From Segatella copri (GTDB lineage: Bacteria; Bacteroidota; Bacteroidia; Bacteroidales; Bacteroidaceae), in contig NZ_CP156891.1 in the NCBI RefSeq assembly GCF_019249795.2, positions 496,001 to 560,000 on the forward strand: a DNA stretch of 64,000 nucleotides, given 5' to 3'. Numbering within the stretch: position 1 is the first letter of the stretch; each line of letters opens with the position of its first letter. The notes below the pieces were generated by a model. The model saw only the letters and a program-made list of their open reading frames with translations. It did not search any database and was not told the origin of the DNA. The position numbers and the translations under genes are program-made. Below, in pieces: positions 36,685 through 44,174 of the stretch.

Positions 36685-36900
36685 CCCTTCACCTCCCTTC
36701 ACCACCCTTCACCCTTAACACACTGACCCACAAAATATTAAGCAAAAAGGTGAAGGGTGAAGGGTTGAAAACTCTTTTATATATATACGCGTGAAGGGTA
36801 AGGGTAAAAACCGAAAAAAAGACCCTAGGGTCAAAAATCGCAAAATCCATAAAATAAAGAATATAATATAGAGTTTAAAATATACCCTTCACCCTTCACC
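36685..36900. repeat. Cluster of CCCTTCAC / GTGAAGGG repeats upstream of the VapE operon
   Basis: Three copies of CCCTTCAC occur at exact 10-bp steps (36685, 36695, 36705). The complement GTGAAGGG recurs at 36750-36766 (two overlapping copies) and 36791, and CCCTTCAC returns twice at 36885-36899. Between them, at 36821-36832, is the perfect palindrome GACCCTAGGGTC. The arrangement resembles an iteron or regulator-binding cluster and sits just ahead of a replication-type gene. Confidence 0.7.
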
Positions 36901-37007
36901 TCGTCATTTTTCAGCTTTTTTTTCCGACAGGCAATACAAAACCAAACATCATCTTCATCTTCAAAATACCCCCAGAAAGGGGCACCGATTTGCTGCGTTA
37001 AAAACTT

Positions 37008-37052
37008 TAACCTAGGTTATTGTTTGCAAAAATTGAGCGTCATGACGCTCAA
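37008..37052. promoter_or_regulatory. Two perfect palindromes, likely operator of the VapE operon
   Basis: TAACCTAGGTTA at 37008-37019 is a 12-bp perfect palindrome sharing the CCTAGG core with the one at 36821. TTGAGCGTCATGACGCTCAA at 37033-37052 is a 20-bp perfect palindrome. A -7-like element TAATTTCG follows at 37076-37083, immediately before the start codon at 37088, so the long palindrome overlaps the expected -33 region. That position suits a repressor site. Confidence 0.65.
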
Positions 37053-37087
37053 CCACCCAATTCACAAATTTGTAGTAATTTCGCAGC

Positions 37088-37531
37088 ATGAACAATCAAA
37101 AGATTAAAGAAACATTAGACATGGGCAGTTTTTTAAAAGAACTGGCAGAAGAAGGCAACGTAAAATTCGGCTTTGCCAAAAAGTTAGGTATAAACCAAAT
37201 AAAGCTGTTAGAAATCGAGGGCGGCAGGAATACCGTTAGCATGGATATAGAGAACGGAACATTCACTCCCGAAAAACTCCTTGCCATGGAAGAGGCTATC
37301 AAAAGCTACCTGAGGCAGAAAGACATAGAGAACAGACATCAGGAAGGATACCAATCCAAACTGAAAATCTACAAGGAAAAAGTAGACAGGTGGGAGGAAG
37401 AGAAAGGAGTTGATTATTGGGAAGAGAGAAACAGAAAATGGGCACTGTTCAGAGAGAAACTTCCATACAACTCGGTTTCCAGGAAATCCGCTAAAATTTA
37501 TGAGAAATTCATCAAACTGACAACCCTTTAA
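37088..37531 (+). CDS. Hypothetical protein, first gene of the VapE operon
   Basis: The 147-residue protein is not recognised. It is soluble and charged, with a hydrophilic helical middle (KSYLRQKDIENRHQEGYQSK) and tryptophans in a KVDRWEEEKGVDYWEERNRK stretch. The N-terminal part (GSFLKELAEEGNVKFGFAKK, LGINQIKLLEIEGG) could be a small DNA-binding domain but has no clear helix-turn-helix signature. It lies under the palindromic operator and 11 nt before vapE, so a regulator or replication accessory role is possible. Confidence 0.6.
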   Translation: MNNQKIKETLDMGSFLKELAEEGNVKFGFAKKLGINQIKLLEIEGGRNTVSMDIENGTFTPEKLLAMEEAIKSYLRQKDIENRHQEGYQSKLKIYKEKVDRWEEEKGVDYWEERNRKWALFREKLPYNSVSRKSAKIYEKFIKLTTL

Positions 37532-37542
37532 ATTTTAAAAAT

Positions 37543-39858
37543 ATGGCAAAAAAGAAAACAACAGAAGCAATCAACAGAGAACAGGAAGTCATGGAGGAGA
37601 AAGAGGCCTTGCCCTCATTTTTCACTAACCTGTTTTCCTCTGCCAGCAACCCGCTCCCTAACAGAGCGGTGCTGGAGTACACAATCATGCATTCGGCACC
37701 GGTAAAAGCCAATACCGAAGGCTACAGGGCGATGATGAAGGTAGACAAGAGAACGGCAGAGGACATCAAGCACCGGCTGCCCTGCATCACACCCAGCGTG
37801 CAGCTCAAGGGTAATGCCAAGAAGCTGACCGACTTCAGGAAGGAAACCTACTGGCTGATGCTGGATTATGACGATGTGCCCCCCGAAGACATCGCAGAGC
37901 TTAAGAAAAAAGCCCTGAAACAGCGCTTCACCATGATCTTCTACATCACCGTCTCGGGCAAGGGATTCCGCATCCTGCTCAGATATATGCGCCCTGAAGG
38001 ATGCAATCTCACTGCGACCGAACTCCACCTGCTCGCCATCAGGAAAGCCATGGAACTGTACGACAAGCTGCTAGGTATCAGCAGCGACAAGCAATGCCAG
38101 GACATGGTGAGAAGCTGCGGACTGGCTTACGACCCCGAGGCTTACTTCAACTGGAATGCCGAGGTTCTCGCCATCACCCGGGAGGAGGTGGAGAACTTCG
38201 AAAAAGCCACAAAGCAACAGGAGGAACAGAACAGGAAAAGGCAGACGGAGGCGGAAAAAACCAGAAAGAAAAGCCCTCGCAAACAGGAAGACGAGGCGCC
38301 ACCCAAGACGCTCACCACCGAAGAGATTCTGCAGTATGTAGACAAACTGGCGGAGAGCTGGGAGGAGCGGTTTGAGGAGCATCATCACAACAGCTACGTA
38401 GTGAGATACGCCACATTCTGCCTATGTTTCGGAGCCGAAAAGGAGGAGGCTGTGAAACACATGGCAGATAAGTTTGGCGGCGAATATGCCGATACCGAGC
38501 GGGTGGCACGAGAGATTTACAAGCATACCGAGCGGCTGGGAACCTGGAAGATAAGACAGCAGGGAGATGATGAGCAGAAACGCTATACCAGCATGAGAGC
38601 TCTGCTGGGATGGCTGGGAGCCCGATATGAAATGCACCACAACACGCTGAGCAACCAGTATGAAGTGCGCGCCATCAACACCGGAGAGAAGCTCTATCTC
38701 GACTGGACCGAAGTGGATACCCGGGTGAGCAATTCCCTGTTCGTGAAGATGGAACTGGATAACATCTGCACCACCCAGAAAAAGCTGGATACGGTAATCA
38801 GAAGTAACTTCAGTCCCGAATACAACCCCATGGAGGAATATCTGAAGAGTCTGCCGAAATGGGACCGGAAGACGGACTATATCGCTGAATTAGCCCATCG
38901 GGTAACCGTGATGCAGACAGGCGGTTACCGCCATACGGAGGAGGATTTTGCCTATGCCTTCAAGAAATGGCTGGTCAACATGGTGGTTTGCTGGGTTCGG
39001 CCCGATGTCACCAACCAGTCTATCATGGTTTTCGTAGGCAAGGGCGGCATCTTCAAGACCACGTTTTTCGACCATCTCCTGCCGCCCCATCTGCGCAAGT
39101 ATTTCGCCAACGATTCTACGGGCGACTACAAGAACAAGGATTTCCTGCAGATGTGTGCCAGCAAGGCGATAGTATGTCTCGATGAGTTCAGCTGTCTGCG
39201 CGGCAAGAATCTGGATTCCTTCAAGAGCAACATCACGAAGCGCAACATCAGCATGCGAATCCCCTATGCCGAGTGGGACTGCATCTTGCAGAACAATGCG
39301 GGGTTCTGTGCCACGAGCAATGAGGTTCATATCATCGATGATGACGAGAACCGCCGCTTCCTCATCTGGCGCATCGAGAAGATCAAGAGTCCCATCGACT
39401 TCCCCTTCAATTACGAGGGCATCTACTCCCAGGCTGTGGCACTGGCTCAGGAGGTGATAGAGAAGCGCCGGAGGGGTGAGCACTGCAACTGGGTTTACTG
39501 GTTTACGAAGGAGGAGAACGAGGAGATACAGCACCACAATCTTTATTTCCGTGTAAACAACTACATAGCCGAGCGCATCAACAAGTTCTACCGTGTTCCA
39601 GATGCCGATACGCCGCCCGAGTTCTGCAAGTTTGTTACGGCGAGTGATGTGATGGAGCGCATCTGTACGAACCCCGCCTTCCGCCAGTCGATGTCGAACA
39701 AGGATATATCGATGTTCATGGAGGCGCTGGGGTTCAAGAAGATTCACCGCAAGACGGGCAACGGCTGGAAGGTGATAGAGATGCGTCCTGACGAGATAGA
39801 GAACAACCAGAAGATGGATGGCAGCGAGAATATTCCACCCGGAGATCTCCCATTTTAG
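37543..39858 (+). CDS. VapE/VirE family protein with BT4734-type N-terminal domain (primase-helicase-like)
   Basis: The 771-residue protein has a BT4734/BF3469-like N-terminal domain (about 45-190, with YWLMLDYDDVPPEDI and ISVSGKGFRILLRY-like TVSGKGFRILLRY), which is primase-related. A charged linker at about 225-260 follows, then a VapE ATPase domain with Walker A VFVGKGGIFKTTFF (about 491-504), Walker B AIVCLDEF and the arginine-rich NRRFLIWRIE. Proteins of this type are thought to act in replication of phages, satellites and integrative islands. The gene is followed by 21-bp tandem repeats and DUF4248. This VapE-DUF4248-HU-amidase order is a recurring Bacteroidota cassette. The frame is intact. 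Confidence 0.85.
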   Translation: MAKKKTTEAINREQEVMEEKEALPSFFTNLFSSASNPLPNRAVLEYTIMHSAPVKANTEGYRAMMKVDKRTAEDIKHRLPCITPSVQLKGNAKKLTDFRKETYWLMLDYDDVPPEDIAELKKKALKQRFTMIFYITVSGKGFRILLRYMRPEGCNLTATELHLLAIRKAMELYDKLLGISSDKQCQDMVRSCGLAYDPEAYFNWNAEVLAITREEVENFEKATKQQEEQNRKRQTEAEKTRKKSPRKQEDEAPPKTLTTEEILQYVDKLAESWEERFEEHHHNSYVVRYATFCLCFGAEKEEAVKHMADKFGGEYADTERVAREIYKHTERLGTWKIRQQGDDEQKRYTSMRALLGWLGARYEMHHNTLSNQYEVRAINTGEKLYLDWTEVDTRVSNSLFVKMELDNICTTQKKLDTVIRSNFSPEYNPMEEYLKSLPKWDRKTDYIAELAHRVTVMQTGGYRHTEEDFAYAFKKWLVNMVVCWVRPDVTNQSIMVFVGKGGIFKTTFFDHLLPPHLRKYFANDSTGDYKNKDFLQMCASKAIVCLDEFSCLRGKNLDSFKSNITKRNISMRIPYAEWDCILQNNAGFCATSNEVHIIDDDENRRFLIWRIEKIKSPIDFPFNYEGIYSQAVALAQEVIEKRRRGEHCNWVYWFTKEENEEIQHHNLYFRVNNYIAERINKFYRVPDADTPPEFCKFVTASDVMERICTNPAFRQSMSNKDISMFMEALGFKKIHRKTGNGWKVIEMRPDEIENNQKMDGSENIPPGDLPF

Positions 39859-39868
39859 GAAATTCTGC

Positions 39869-39952
39869 TTCGGAGATATTTTTTTATCTTTCGGAGATAT
39901 TTCCGTATCTTTCGGAGGGATTTTCTTATGATTCGGAGAGATTTTATTCTAC
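39869..39952 (+). repeat. Four 21-bp tandem repeats between vapE and the DUF4248 gene
   Basis: Four copies begin with TTCGGAG at 39869, 39890, 39911 and 39932. The first two are nearly identical (TTCGGAGATATTT...TATCT); the last two have drifted. They lie in the 144-nt spacer after the vapE stop codon. A period of two helical turns suggests a protein-binding array. Confidence 0.8.
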
Positions 39953-40002
39953 CAGGCAGAAGAAAGAAGCAACTGACAAAAACAGACTAAAAAGAACAAA
40001 TT

Positions 40003-40215
40003 ATGATAGAAGACAGAAGTTACGGGAAGGCGGAGCTCGCCATGCTCTACTTTCCCACCGCTACCCCCAGGGTAGCGCTCAACCGGCTGGTGAGATGGAT
40101 CAACCGGTGTCCCGAGCTCAAGCAGAGCCTCTGTTCGGGCTACGCCGGCAAGTTTTCCCACTTCTACACCCGGCAACAAGTAGCAGAAATCATCGAATTT
40201 CTGGATGAACCATAA
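40003..40215 (+). CDS. DUF4248 domain-containing protein
   Basis: This 70-residue protein begins MIEDRSYGKAELAMLYFPTA, followed by ALNRLVRWINRCPELKQSL and FYTRQQVAEIIEFLDEP, and matches DUF4248. The fold appears to be a small helical DNA-binding module, close to a helix-turn-helix by pattern. It is regularly found between VapE and HU genes in Bacteroidota. Here the first 59-bp palindromic repeat begins 4 nt after its stop codon. Confidence 0.85.
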   Translation: MIEDRSYGKAELAMLYFPTATPRVALNRLVRWINRCPELKQSLCSGYAGKFSHFYTRQQVAEIIEFLDEP

Positions 40216-40218
40216 AAA

Positions 40219-40277
40219 ATCACCCTGGAAGGGAATGCATACAACACACTATGCATATCCCTTCCAGGGTGAGTTTA
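40219..40277. repeat. 59-bp palindromic repeat, left copy
   Basis: This copy differs from the right copy at 46385-46443 at one base. It is an imperfect hairpin: CACCCTGGAAGGGA at 40221-40234 pairs with TCCCTTCCAGGGTG at 40258-40271, and TGCAT with ATGCA inside, loop of about 10 nt. It follows the DUF4248 stop codon and may act as terminator, recombination site or both. Confidence 0.85.
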
Positions 40278-40396
40278 ATGAATATATACCTTTCCGACAC
40301 AAGCATATAGTGTTTTCATTTGTAAAATGATGTAATCCAAAGCAATAAACTTTATCAATCTTCGTTCTTTTTATTATAACACCAAAATAAGAACAT

Positions 40397-40594
40397 ATGT
40401 ATGTATCATCAAGACAAGGATATAAACCTCCTGTAAAATCAACAGGAAGAGGTGAAAAAGGATTTGAACTTGGAACAGAAATCCTAAAGCAAGGAGCTAA
40501 TTTAAAATTATCTGGAGCCGAAAGGATTACAGATATGATAATTGAAAAGAAACAAGAAGAAGTCAAAAACGATAGTACTATTTGCAAAAAGTAA
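40397..40594 (+). CDS. Small hypothetical protein, possibly a gene fragment
   Basis: The 65-residue frame opens with MYVSSRQGYKPPVKSTGRGE and ends with a Lys/Glu-rich stretch. I do not recognise it. The same opening (VSTKQGYKPP) recurs at 42036, where a stop cuts it short, so it is a repeated motif of the island. It may be a whole small gene, or the start of a protein that has lost its remainder. Confidence 0.35.
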   Translation: MYVSSRQGYKPPVKSTGRGEKGFELGTEILKQGANLKLSGAERITDMIIEKKQEEVKNDSTICKK

Positions 40595-40599
40595 TAATT

Positions 40600-40935
40600 A
40601 TGAACGATATTTATTTTTGGGGAATATTAGCGTCTATAACAGGAATTGCAATAATGATTTCTGTTATTAAGCACAAAAAGTCGGTAAGTGCCATAAAAAA
40701 TGGCACTTACTTGATTTTTTCAATTTTGATGATATGCTTAGGAATAACAACCATCTTATTTAAAAGATATGATAGTATTTGTGCAATATCCATTGGTATT
40801 ACATTCCTAAATATCACATACAAAGACAGGCGTAATTTCCCACCGAGTTTTACAACAGCCTATATTAGTTATCTTAAAGGATATGTTGTTGGTTTTATGT
40901 CTATAATGTATGGTTTGTTTAGAATTTTTGAATAA
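40600..40935 (+). CDS. Small membrane protein of the island
   Basis: The 111-residue protein (MNDIYFWGILASITGIAIMI) has about three hydrophobic helices and a short cytoplasmic loop with KHKKSVSAIKNG. No family is recognised. Small membrane proteins like this are common as immunity proteins of polymorphic toxins, and it lies in a row with SUKH and DUF4253 genes, so immunity is inferred from context. A perfect hairpin (GTAAGTGCCAT/ATGGCACTTAC, 40684-40710) with a T run lies inside its coding sequence. AT-rich. Confidence 0.5.
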   Translation: MNDIYFWGILASITGIAIMISVIKHKKSVSAIKNGTYLIFSILMICLGITTILFKRYDSICAISIGITFLNITYKDRRNFPPSFTTAYISYLKGYVVGFMSIMYGLFRIFE

Positions 40936-40954
40936 ATAATCAAGTAATATGTCA

Positions 40955-41017
40955 CGACTTATAAAAAACGTGAGTAGCAAAATTGCTATCAACGTTTTTT
41001 ATAAGTCGCATTTTTTT
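40955..41017. terminator. Long bidirectional terminator hairpin
   Basis: CGACTTATAAAAAACGT (40955-40971) pairs perfectly over 17 bp with ACGTTTTTTATAAGTCG (40992-41008), with AGCAA/TTGCT inside and Ts to 41017. Confidence 0.8.
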
Positions 41018-41133
41018 ACTTTTTTCAACACATAAAATTTTGCAGTCTCATCCTCTGGCTCATTACCAACAGAGTCTGTTAATACAATAAAGCTGGCTCT
41101 ATTTCCCAAAACTGCCGTATATTCTTCAAGCTT
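40999..41133 (-). pseudogene. C-terminal gene remnant cut off by the 341-bp repeat
   Basis: Minus-strand translation gives LGNRASFIVLTDSVGNEPED followed by ETAKFYVLKKVKKCDL and a stop. The frame continues rightward only into the 341-bp repeat, where it is a different, unrelated sequence, so the gene was probably truncated when the repeat arrived. Family not recognised. Confidence 0.4.
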
Positions 41134-41474
41134 ATCGGCACACCTGCCTCCAGTGTAATGAGGCTGGCGAACGAGTGTCGTCACGAATGGTAGGAATAGG
41201 TAAGTCCATTCTCTTTTCCAAAAGCACATCGAAAGCCTTTTGGATGGAAAGCAACAACTGCTCGATGTCCTTGTTGGTCTCCACGGCTTCCTTGCTCTTG
41301 TTCTCCTTTGGCTGCTTTAGAGCTTTATGTTAATAAAACTACAATCACAGCAATAAAACTATTAATTTTACGTTCTTTTCAAAGAAAGGGGTTGTGCAAT
41401 AGTGGCTTAAATGCTAATAGCACTACCTTTGAATGCTGTTAAATATGGTAATGTTCAAAGTCACAATTTGTGAT
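41134..41474. repeat. 341-bp direct repeat, copy 1
   Basis: This segment matches 43350-43690 base for base with about eight differences counted by eye. It carries, on the minus strand, part of a degraded tyrosine-recombinase gene fused to another frame (TNKDIEQLLLSIQKAFDVLV). Toward its right end is an AT-rich leader ending in a short frame MLLNMVMFKVTICD. Copy 1 then continues into the SUKH gene, copy 2 into an ORF6N gene. Confidence 0.9.
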
Positions 41475-41496
41475 TTTGGAAAAATGAATATAGAAT

Positions 41497-42039
41497 ATGA
41501 AAGCTATAAATTTTGTTACTGAAATATCTAAAATCAAGCCGAATAAATTAGAGATAAAGAAAAATACTGATTTTTCGGATGAATTTATAGATGCTTATAT
41601 TAATGATTTGCAAATTGTAAAAAAGAGCACTAATGTAAGTATCTCTGCAGATAATGCCATAATTGATTTAATATTTAATTATGATTTGACGAATTTAAGA
41701 ATATTAACTGTATCCTTTAATAAAGATACAGATACATTAGAAGACGATAAGTATATTTATGTAGGATGGGCAGAAGCCTTTCCTTTTGCCATATTGAAGG
41801 AAACAGGTGAAATTGTTGAACTTGACTGGGAAGACCCAACCTATATTATAAGCTATATGGCTAAAGATCAAAGTTCATTCTTAGACATTTTAATAGAAAT
41901 AGAAAAGTTGAACCAAAAGGATATTTTTGGCTCAATAACAGAAAAAGAAAAGAAAGAAAATCTCAAGCAAATTAGTATTATAGCAGGTGGAGATAAATAT
42001 TCTTGGTTCCTATCAAATTATGATAATGAAGAAATATGA
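41497..42039 (+). CDS. SUKH (SMI1/KNR4) family immunity-type protein
   Basis: The 180-residue protein has the SUKH fold pattern, most clearly KYIYVGWAEAFPFAILKETG (about 87-106) followed by ELDWEDPTYIISYMAKDQSS and a helix FLDILIEIEKL. SUKH proteins are the commonest immunity proteins for polymorphic toxins, binding the toxin in the cytoplasm of the protected cell. No toxin gene precedes it; it follows the 341-bp repeat, and its stop overlaps an ATG of a broken frame (VSTKQGYKPP then stop) by ATGA. AT-rich, intact. Confidence 0.75.
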   Translation: MKAINFVTEISKIKPNKLEIKKNTDFSDEFIDAYINDLQIVKKSTNVSISADNAIIDLIFNYDLTNLRILTVSFNKDTDTLEDDKYIYVGWAEAFPFAILKETGEIVELDWEDPTYIISYMAKDQSSFLDILIEIEKLNQKDIFGSITEKEKKENLKQISIIAGGDKYSWFLSNYDNEEI

Positions 42040-42156
42040 AAGTATCAACAAAACAAGGCTATAAACCGCCTTAAAATTCATCAGGGCTTATCAGAGGAAT
42101 TTCCCTTGTATCTTTGAAAGTTTTTCCATATAAAATCCAAGCACTACGGGTTAGAG

Positions 42157-42602
42157 ATGTTTTATCCAGACGAGGAGAAGATTACTTATTCTTATAACCT
42201 CGGTGGTCAGCTTGAGAAGGTGCATGGCTATAAATCTTACGGCTACGACTATGTGAGCAGGATTGGCTACGACAAGTTTGAGCAGCGCACATACTTGAAA
42301 TATTGCAATGGTGCTGAGACCTTCTACACCTACGCCCCTCAGTGCCGTACAATGGCGAGGACAACAACGACTATGTGGACGGCGAGGTAGTGCAGCATAT
42401 TGAGTATGTTCCTTTCGGGGAGGTGTTCGTTGAGGAGCGCAACAACATCTGGAATACACCTTATCTTTTCAATGCGAAGGAATTCTATGAGGAGACGGGA
42501 TTGTATTACTATGGGGCGAGGTACCATGACCCGAGGGTAAGTTTGTGGATGAATGTAGATAGTACACTATCAAAAAGAAAAAATAAGAGGAATAAGATAT
42601 GA
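42157..42602 (+). pseudogene. Degraded RHS-repeat protein, toxin domain missing
   Basis: Two overlapping frames give pieces of an RHS core. Frame one (42157-42345) has TYSYNLGGQLEKVHGY and FEQRTYLKYCNGAETFYTYA. A frame change near 42345 leads to YNGEDNNDYVDGEVVQHIEY, then VPFGEVFVEERNNIWNTPYL, FNAKEFYEETGLYYYGARYH and DPRVSLWMNVDS. The GLYYYGARYHDP block is the RHS-associated core that precedes a variable toxin. Only 11 further residues follow before the stop, so the toxin is absent. The stop overlaps the next start (ATGA), as in toxin-immunity pairs. Confidence 0.8.
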
Positions 42603-42952
42603 AACAACAAAAAATATATTCTATAATAATAGGATTGGTTGCATACATTATTATATCACATATATTCCATGTGTTTTTTAGAGGTAAAACTGATATAGCA
42701 CTAAGCTTATTGTATATTTATAATGATATGTTATATATTGTAGGTTATATCTTTACATTTATGGTCTATGGTAGTAATAAGTTTAATAGAATCTTGTTTG
42801 GTACATTAAGCATCGCATTTCTGTTGTTTTTTGTATATAATTGGTGGGGCGTTTCATCTATGCCTTATGAGAGATTCTTATATATAGGCTTAGGATTGCT
42901 TGTTTATATATGTGAGTACATGTATTTAAAAGCTATACAAAACGATTTATAA
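42599..42952 (+). CDS. Small membrane protein, likely immunity of the lost RHS toxin
   Basis: The 117-residue protein has four probable transmembrane helices (IYSIIIGLVAYIIISHIFHV, LYIVGYIFTFMVYG, LFGTLSIAFLLFFVYNWWGV and YIGLGLLVYICEYMYL). Its start codon overlaps the stop of the RHS remnant, the usual position of a cognate immunity gene. Membrane location would suit a toxin acting on the inner membrane. No family recognised. Confidence 0.6.
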   Translation: MKQQKIYSIIIGLVAYIIISHIFHVFFRGKTDIALSLLYIYNDMLYIVGYIFTFMVYGSNKFNRILFGTLSIAFLLFFVYNWWGVSSMPYERFLYIGLGLLVYICEYMYLKAIQNDL

Positions 42953-42965
42953 AATAATTTAAAAT

Positions 42966-43259
42966 ATGAATGATAATATAATCCTATATGCTATTTCTTT
43001 AATATGCATAATATTGCTACTAATAGAATGGATTTTTATTAGTCACAAAAAATGTTCAATAAATGCCATTGTGTTTGTTGGTTATTCATTTCCTTTGTAC
43101 TACTTAATGATCTATAAAGGGGCTGGTGGAGCAGCGTTTACGTGGTGGTTCTATTTGGTATTATTTACATCTATCCATGTAATAATTTTATTGATTATAT
43201 TTTTTAGTACTATTTTGAGGAGACGTGCAAATGAAAGAAAACAACGTTGTGACAAGTGA
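42966..43259 (+). CDS. Small membrane protein of the island
   Basis: The 97-residue protein has about three helices (LYAISLICIILLLIEWIFI, SINAIVFVGYSFPLYYLMI, WFYLVLFTSIHVIILLIIFF) and a basic tail. It lies 13 nt after the preceding membrane gene and probably belongs to the same transcript. Its end overlaps the recombinase remnant. Function is unknown; immunity is possible from context. Confidence 0.5.
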   Translation: MNDNIILYAISLICIILLLIEWIFISHKKCSINAIVFVGYSFPLYYLMIYKGAGGAAFTWWFYLVLFTSIHVIILLIIFFSTILRRRANERKQRCDK

Positions 43260-43262
43260 AAC

Positions 43263-43405
43263 GAAGGATGCGCTTTCTTTTGGGGCACTCTCGCATACCG
43301 CTGTGTCATCTTCACATCCTTGTGACCGAGCATCTTGCAGATGGTCTCCATCGGCACACCTGTCTCCAGTGTAATGAGGCTGGCGAACGAGTGTCGTCAC
43401 GAATG
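43263..43405 (-). pseudogene. Tyrosine recombinase (integrase) C-terminal remnant
   Basis: Minus-strand translation gives RHSFASLITLETGVPMETIC followed by KMLGHKDVKMTQRYARVPQ, the catalytic box II of a Bacteroidota tyrosine recombinase (R..H and the active-site Tyr in QRYARV). A TGA at 43397-43399 interrupts the frame just before RHSF, and the upstream part is replaced by unrelated sequence, so it is inactive. Confidence 0.8.
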
Positions 43406-43690
43406 GTAAGAACAGGTAAGTCCGTTCTCTTTTCCACAAGCACATCGAAAGCCTTTTGGATGGAAAGCAACAACTGCTCGATGTCCTTGTTGGTCTCCAC
43501 TGCTTCCTTGCTCTTGTTCTCCTTTGGCTGCTTTAGAGCTTTATGTTAATAAAACTACAATCACAGCAATAAAACTATTAATTTTACGTTCTTTTCAAAG
43601 AAAGGGGTTGTGCAATAGTGGCTTAAAGGCTAAAAGCACTACCTTTGAATGCTGTTAAATATGGTAATGTTCAAAGTCACAATTTGTGAT
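43350..43690. repeat. 341-bp direct repeat, copy 2
   Basis: See copy 1 at 41134-41474; both have the same length. On the left, copy 2 keeps the rest of the recombinase C-terminus that copy 1 lacks, so copy 2 is closer to the ancestral arrangement. On the right it runs into the ORF6N gene. Confidence 0.9.
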
Positions 43691-44149
43691 CTCAAAAATA
43701 AAGATAGCAATATGGCAGATAATATAGAACATCAAGATAAAGGAGAACTGGTCGCAAATTGCGACCGGTTCAATAGTTTGAAGCACTCAACAGTTCGCTC
43801 ATATGCTTTTACAGAACAGGGAGTGGCTATGCTCTCCACTGTTATTAGAAGTGAAACCGCAATTCGTATAAGCATACGTATTATGGATGCATTTGTTGCA
43901 ATAAGACGTTTCATGGTGACAAATGCAGAAGTTTTCCAACGTCTTTCAACTATGAAGTACCATCAATTGGAAATGCAGCAACACTTGCAAGAATCCGACA
44001 AGCGTATAGAAGACCACTTCCTTTGTATAGACGATGATGTATATCACATAGGTGCATCCATTAAGGACTTAGGCAAAAAGTGGTTTGGTTTCTCCAAGAT
44101 GGAGATACTTACACCAGAAGAATTGGTGGAAAGAATCAACAGGGGATAA
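43649..44149 (+). pseudogene. ORF6N domain protein with a replaced N-terminus
   Basis: The frame codes for 166 residues. From about residue 36 it matches the second half of an ORF6N protein: VANCDRFNSLKHSTV, SYAFTEQGVAMLSTVIRSET, RIMDAFVAIRRFMVTN and a C-terminal HIGASIKDLGKKWFGFSKM. The N-terminal ORF6N domain proper is missing, replaced by sequence from the 341-bp repeat (MLLNMVMFKVTICDLKNK). ORF6N proteins are phage- and island-associated and often regulate. The truncated product may still be made, but the domain it is named after is absent. Confidence 0.7.
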
Positions 44150-44174
44150 GAAAAAATCAGAGTTTCTATTGAAT

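Noticed and set aside
36685..36712. Regularly spaced CCCTTCAC repeats as a CRISPR array
   Set aside because: Units are 8-10 bp with no spacers of 30 bp and no cas genes; they are better seen as protein-binding repeats.
41134..43690. The 341-bp repeats as copies of an insertion sequence
   Set aside because: They have no terminal inverted repeats and no transposase frame; the coding traces are pieces of a recombinase and unrelated frames.
43750..43766. Palindrome GGTCGCAAATTGCGACC as an operator
   Set aside because: It lies inside the coding sequence of the ORF6N remnant, where it encodes the conserved VANCDRF block.
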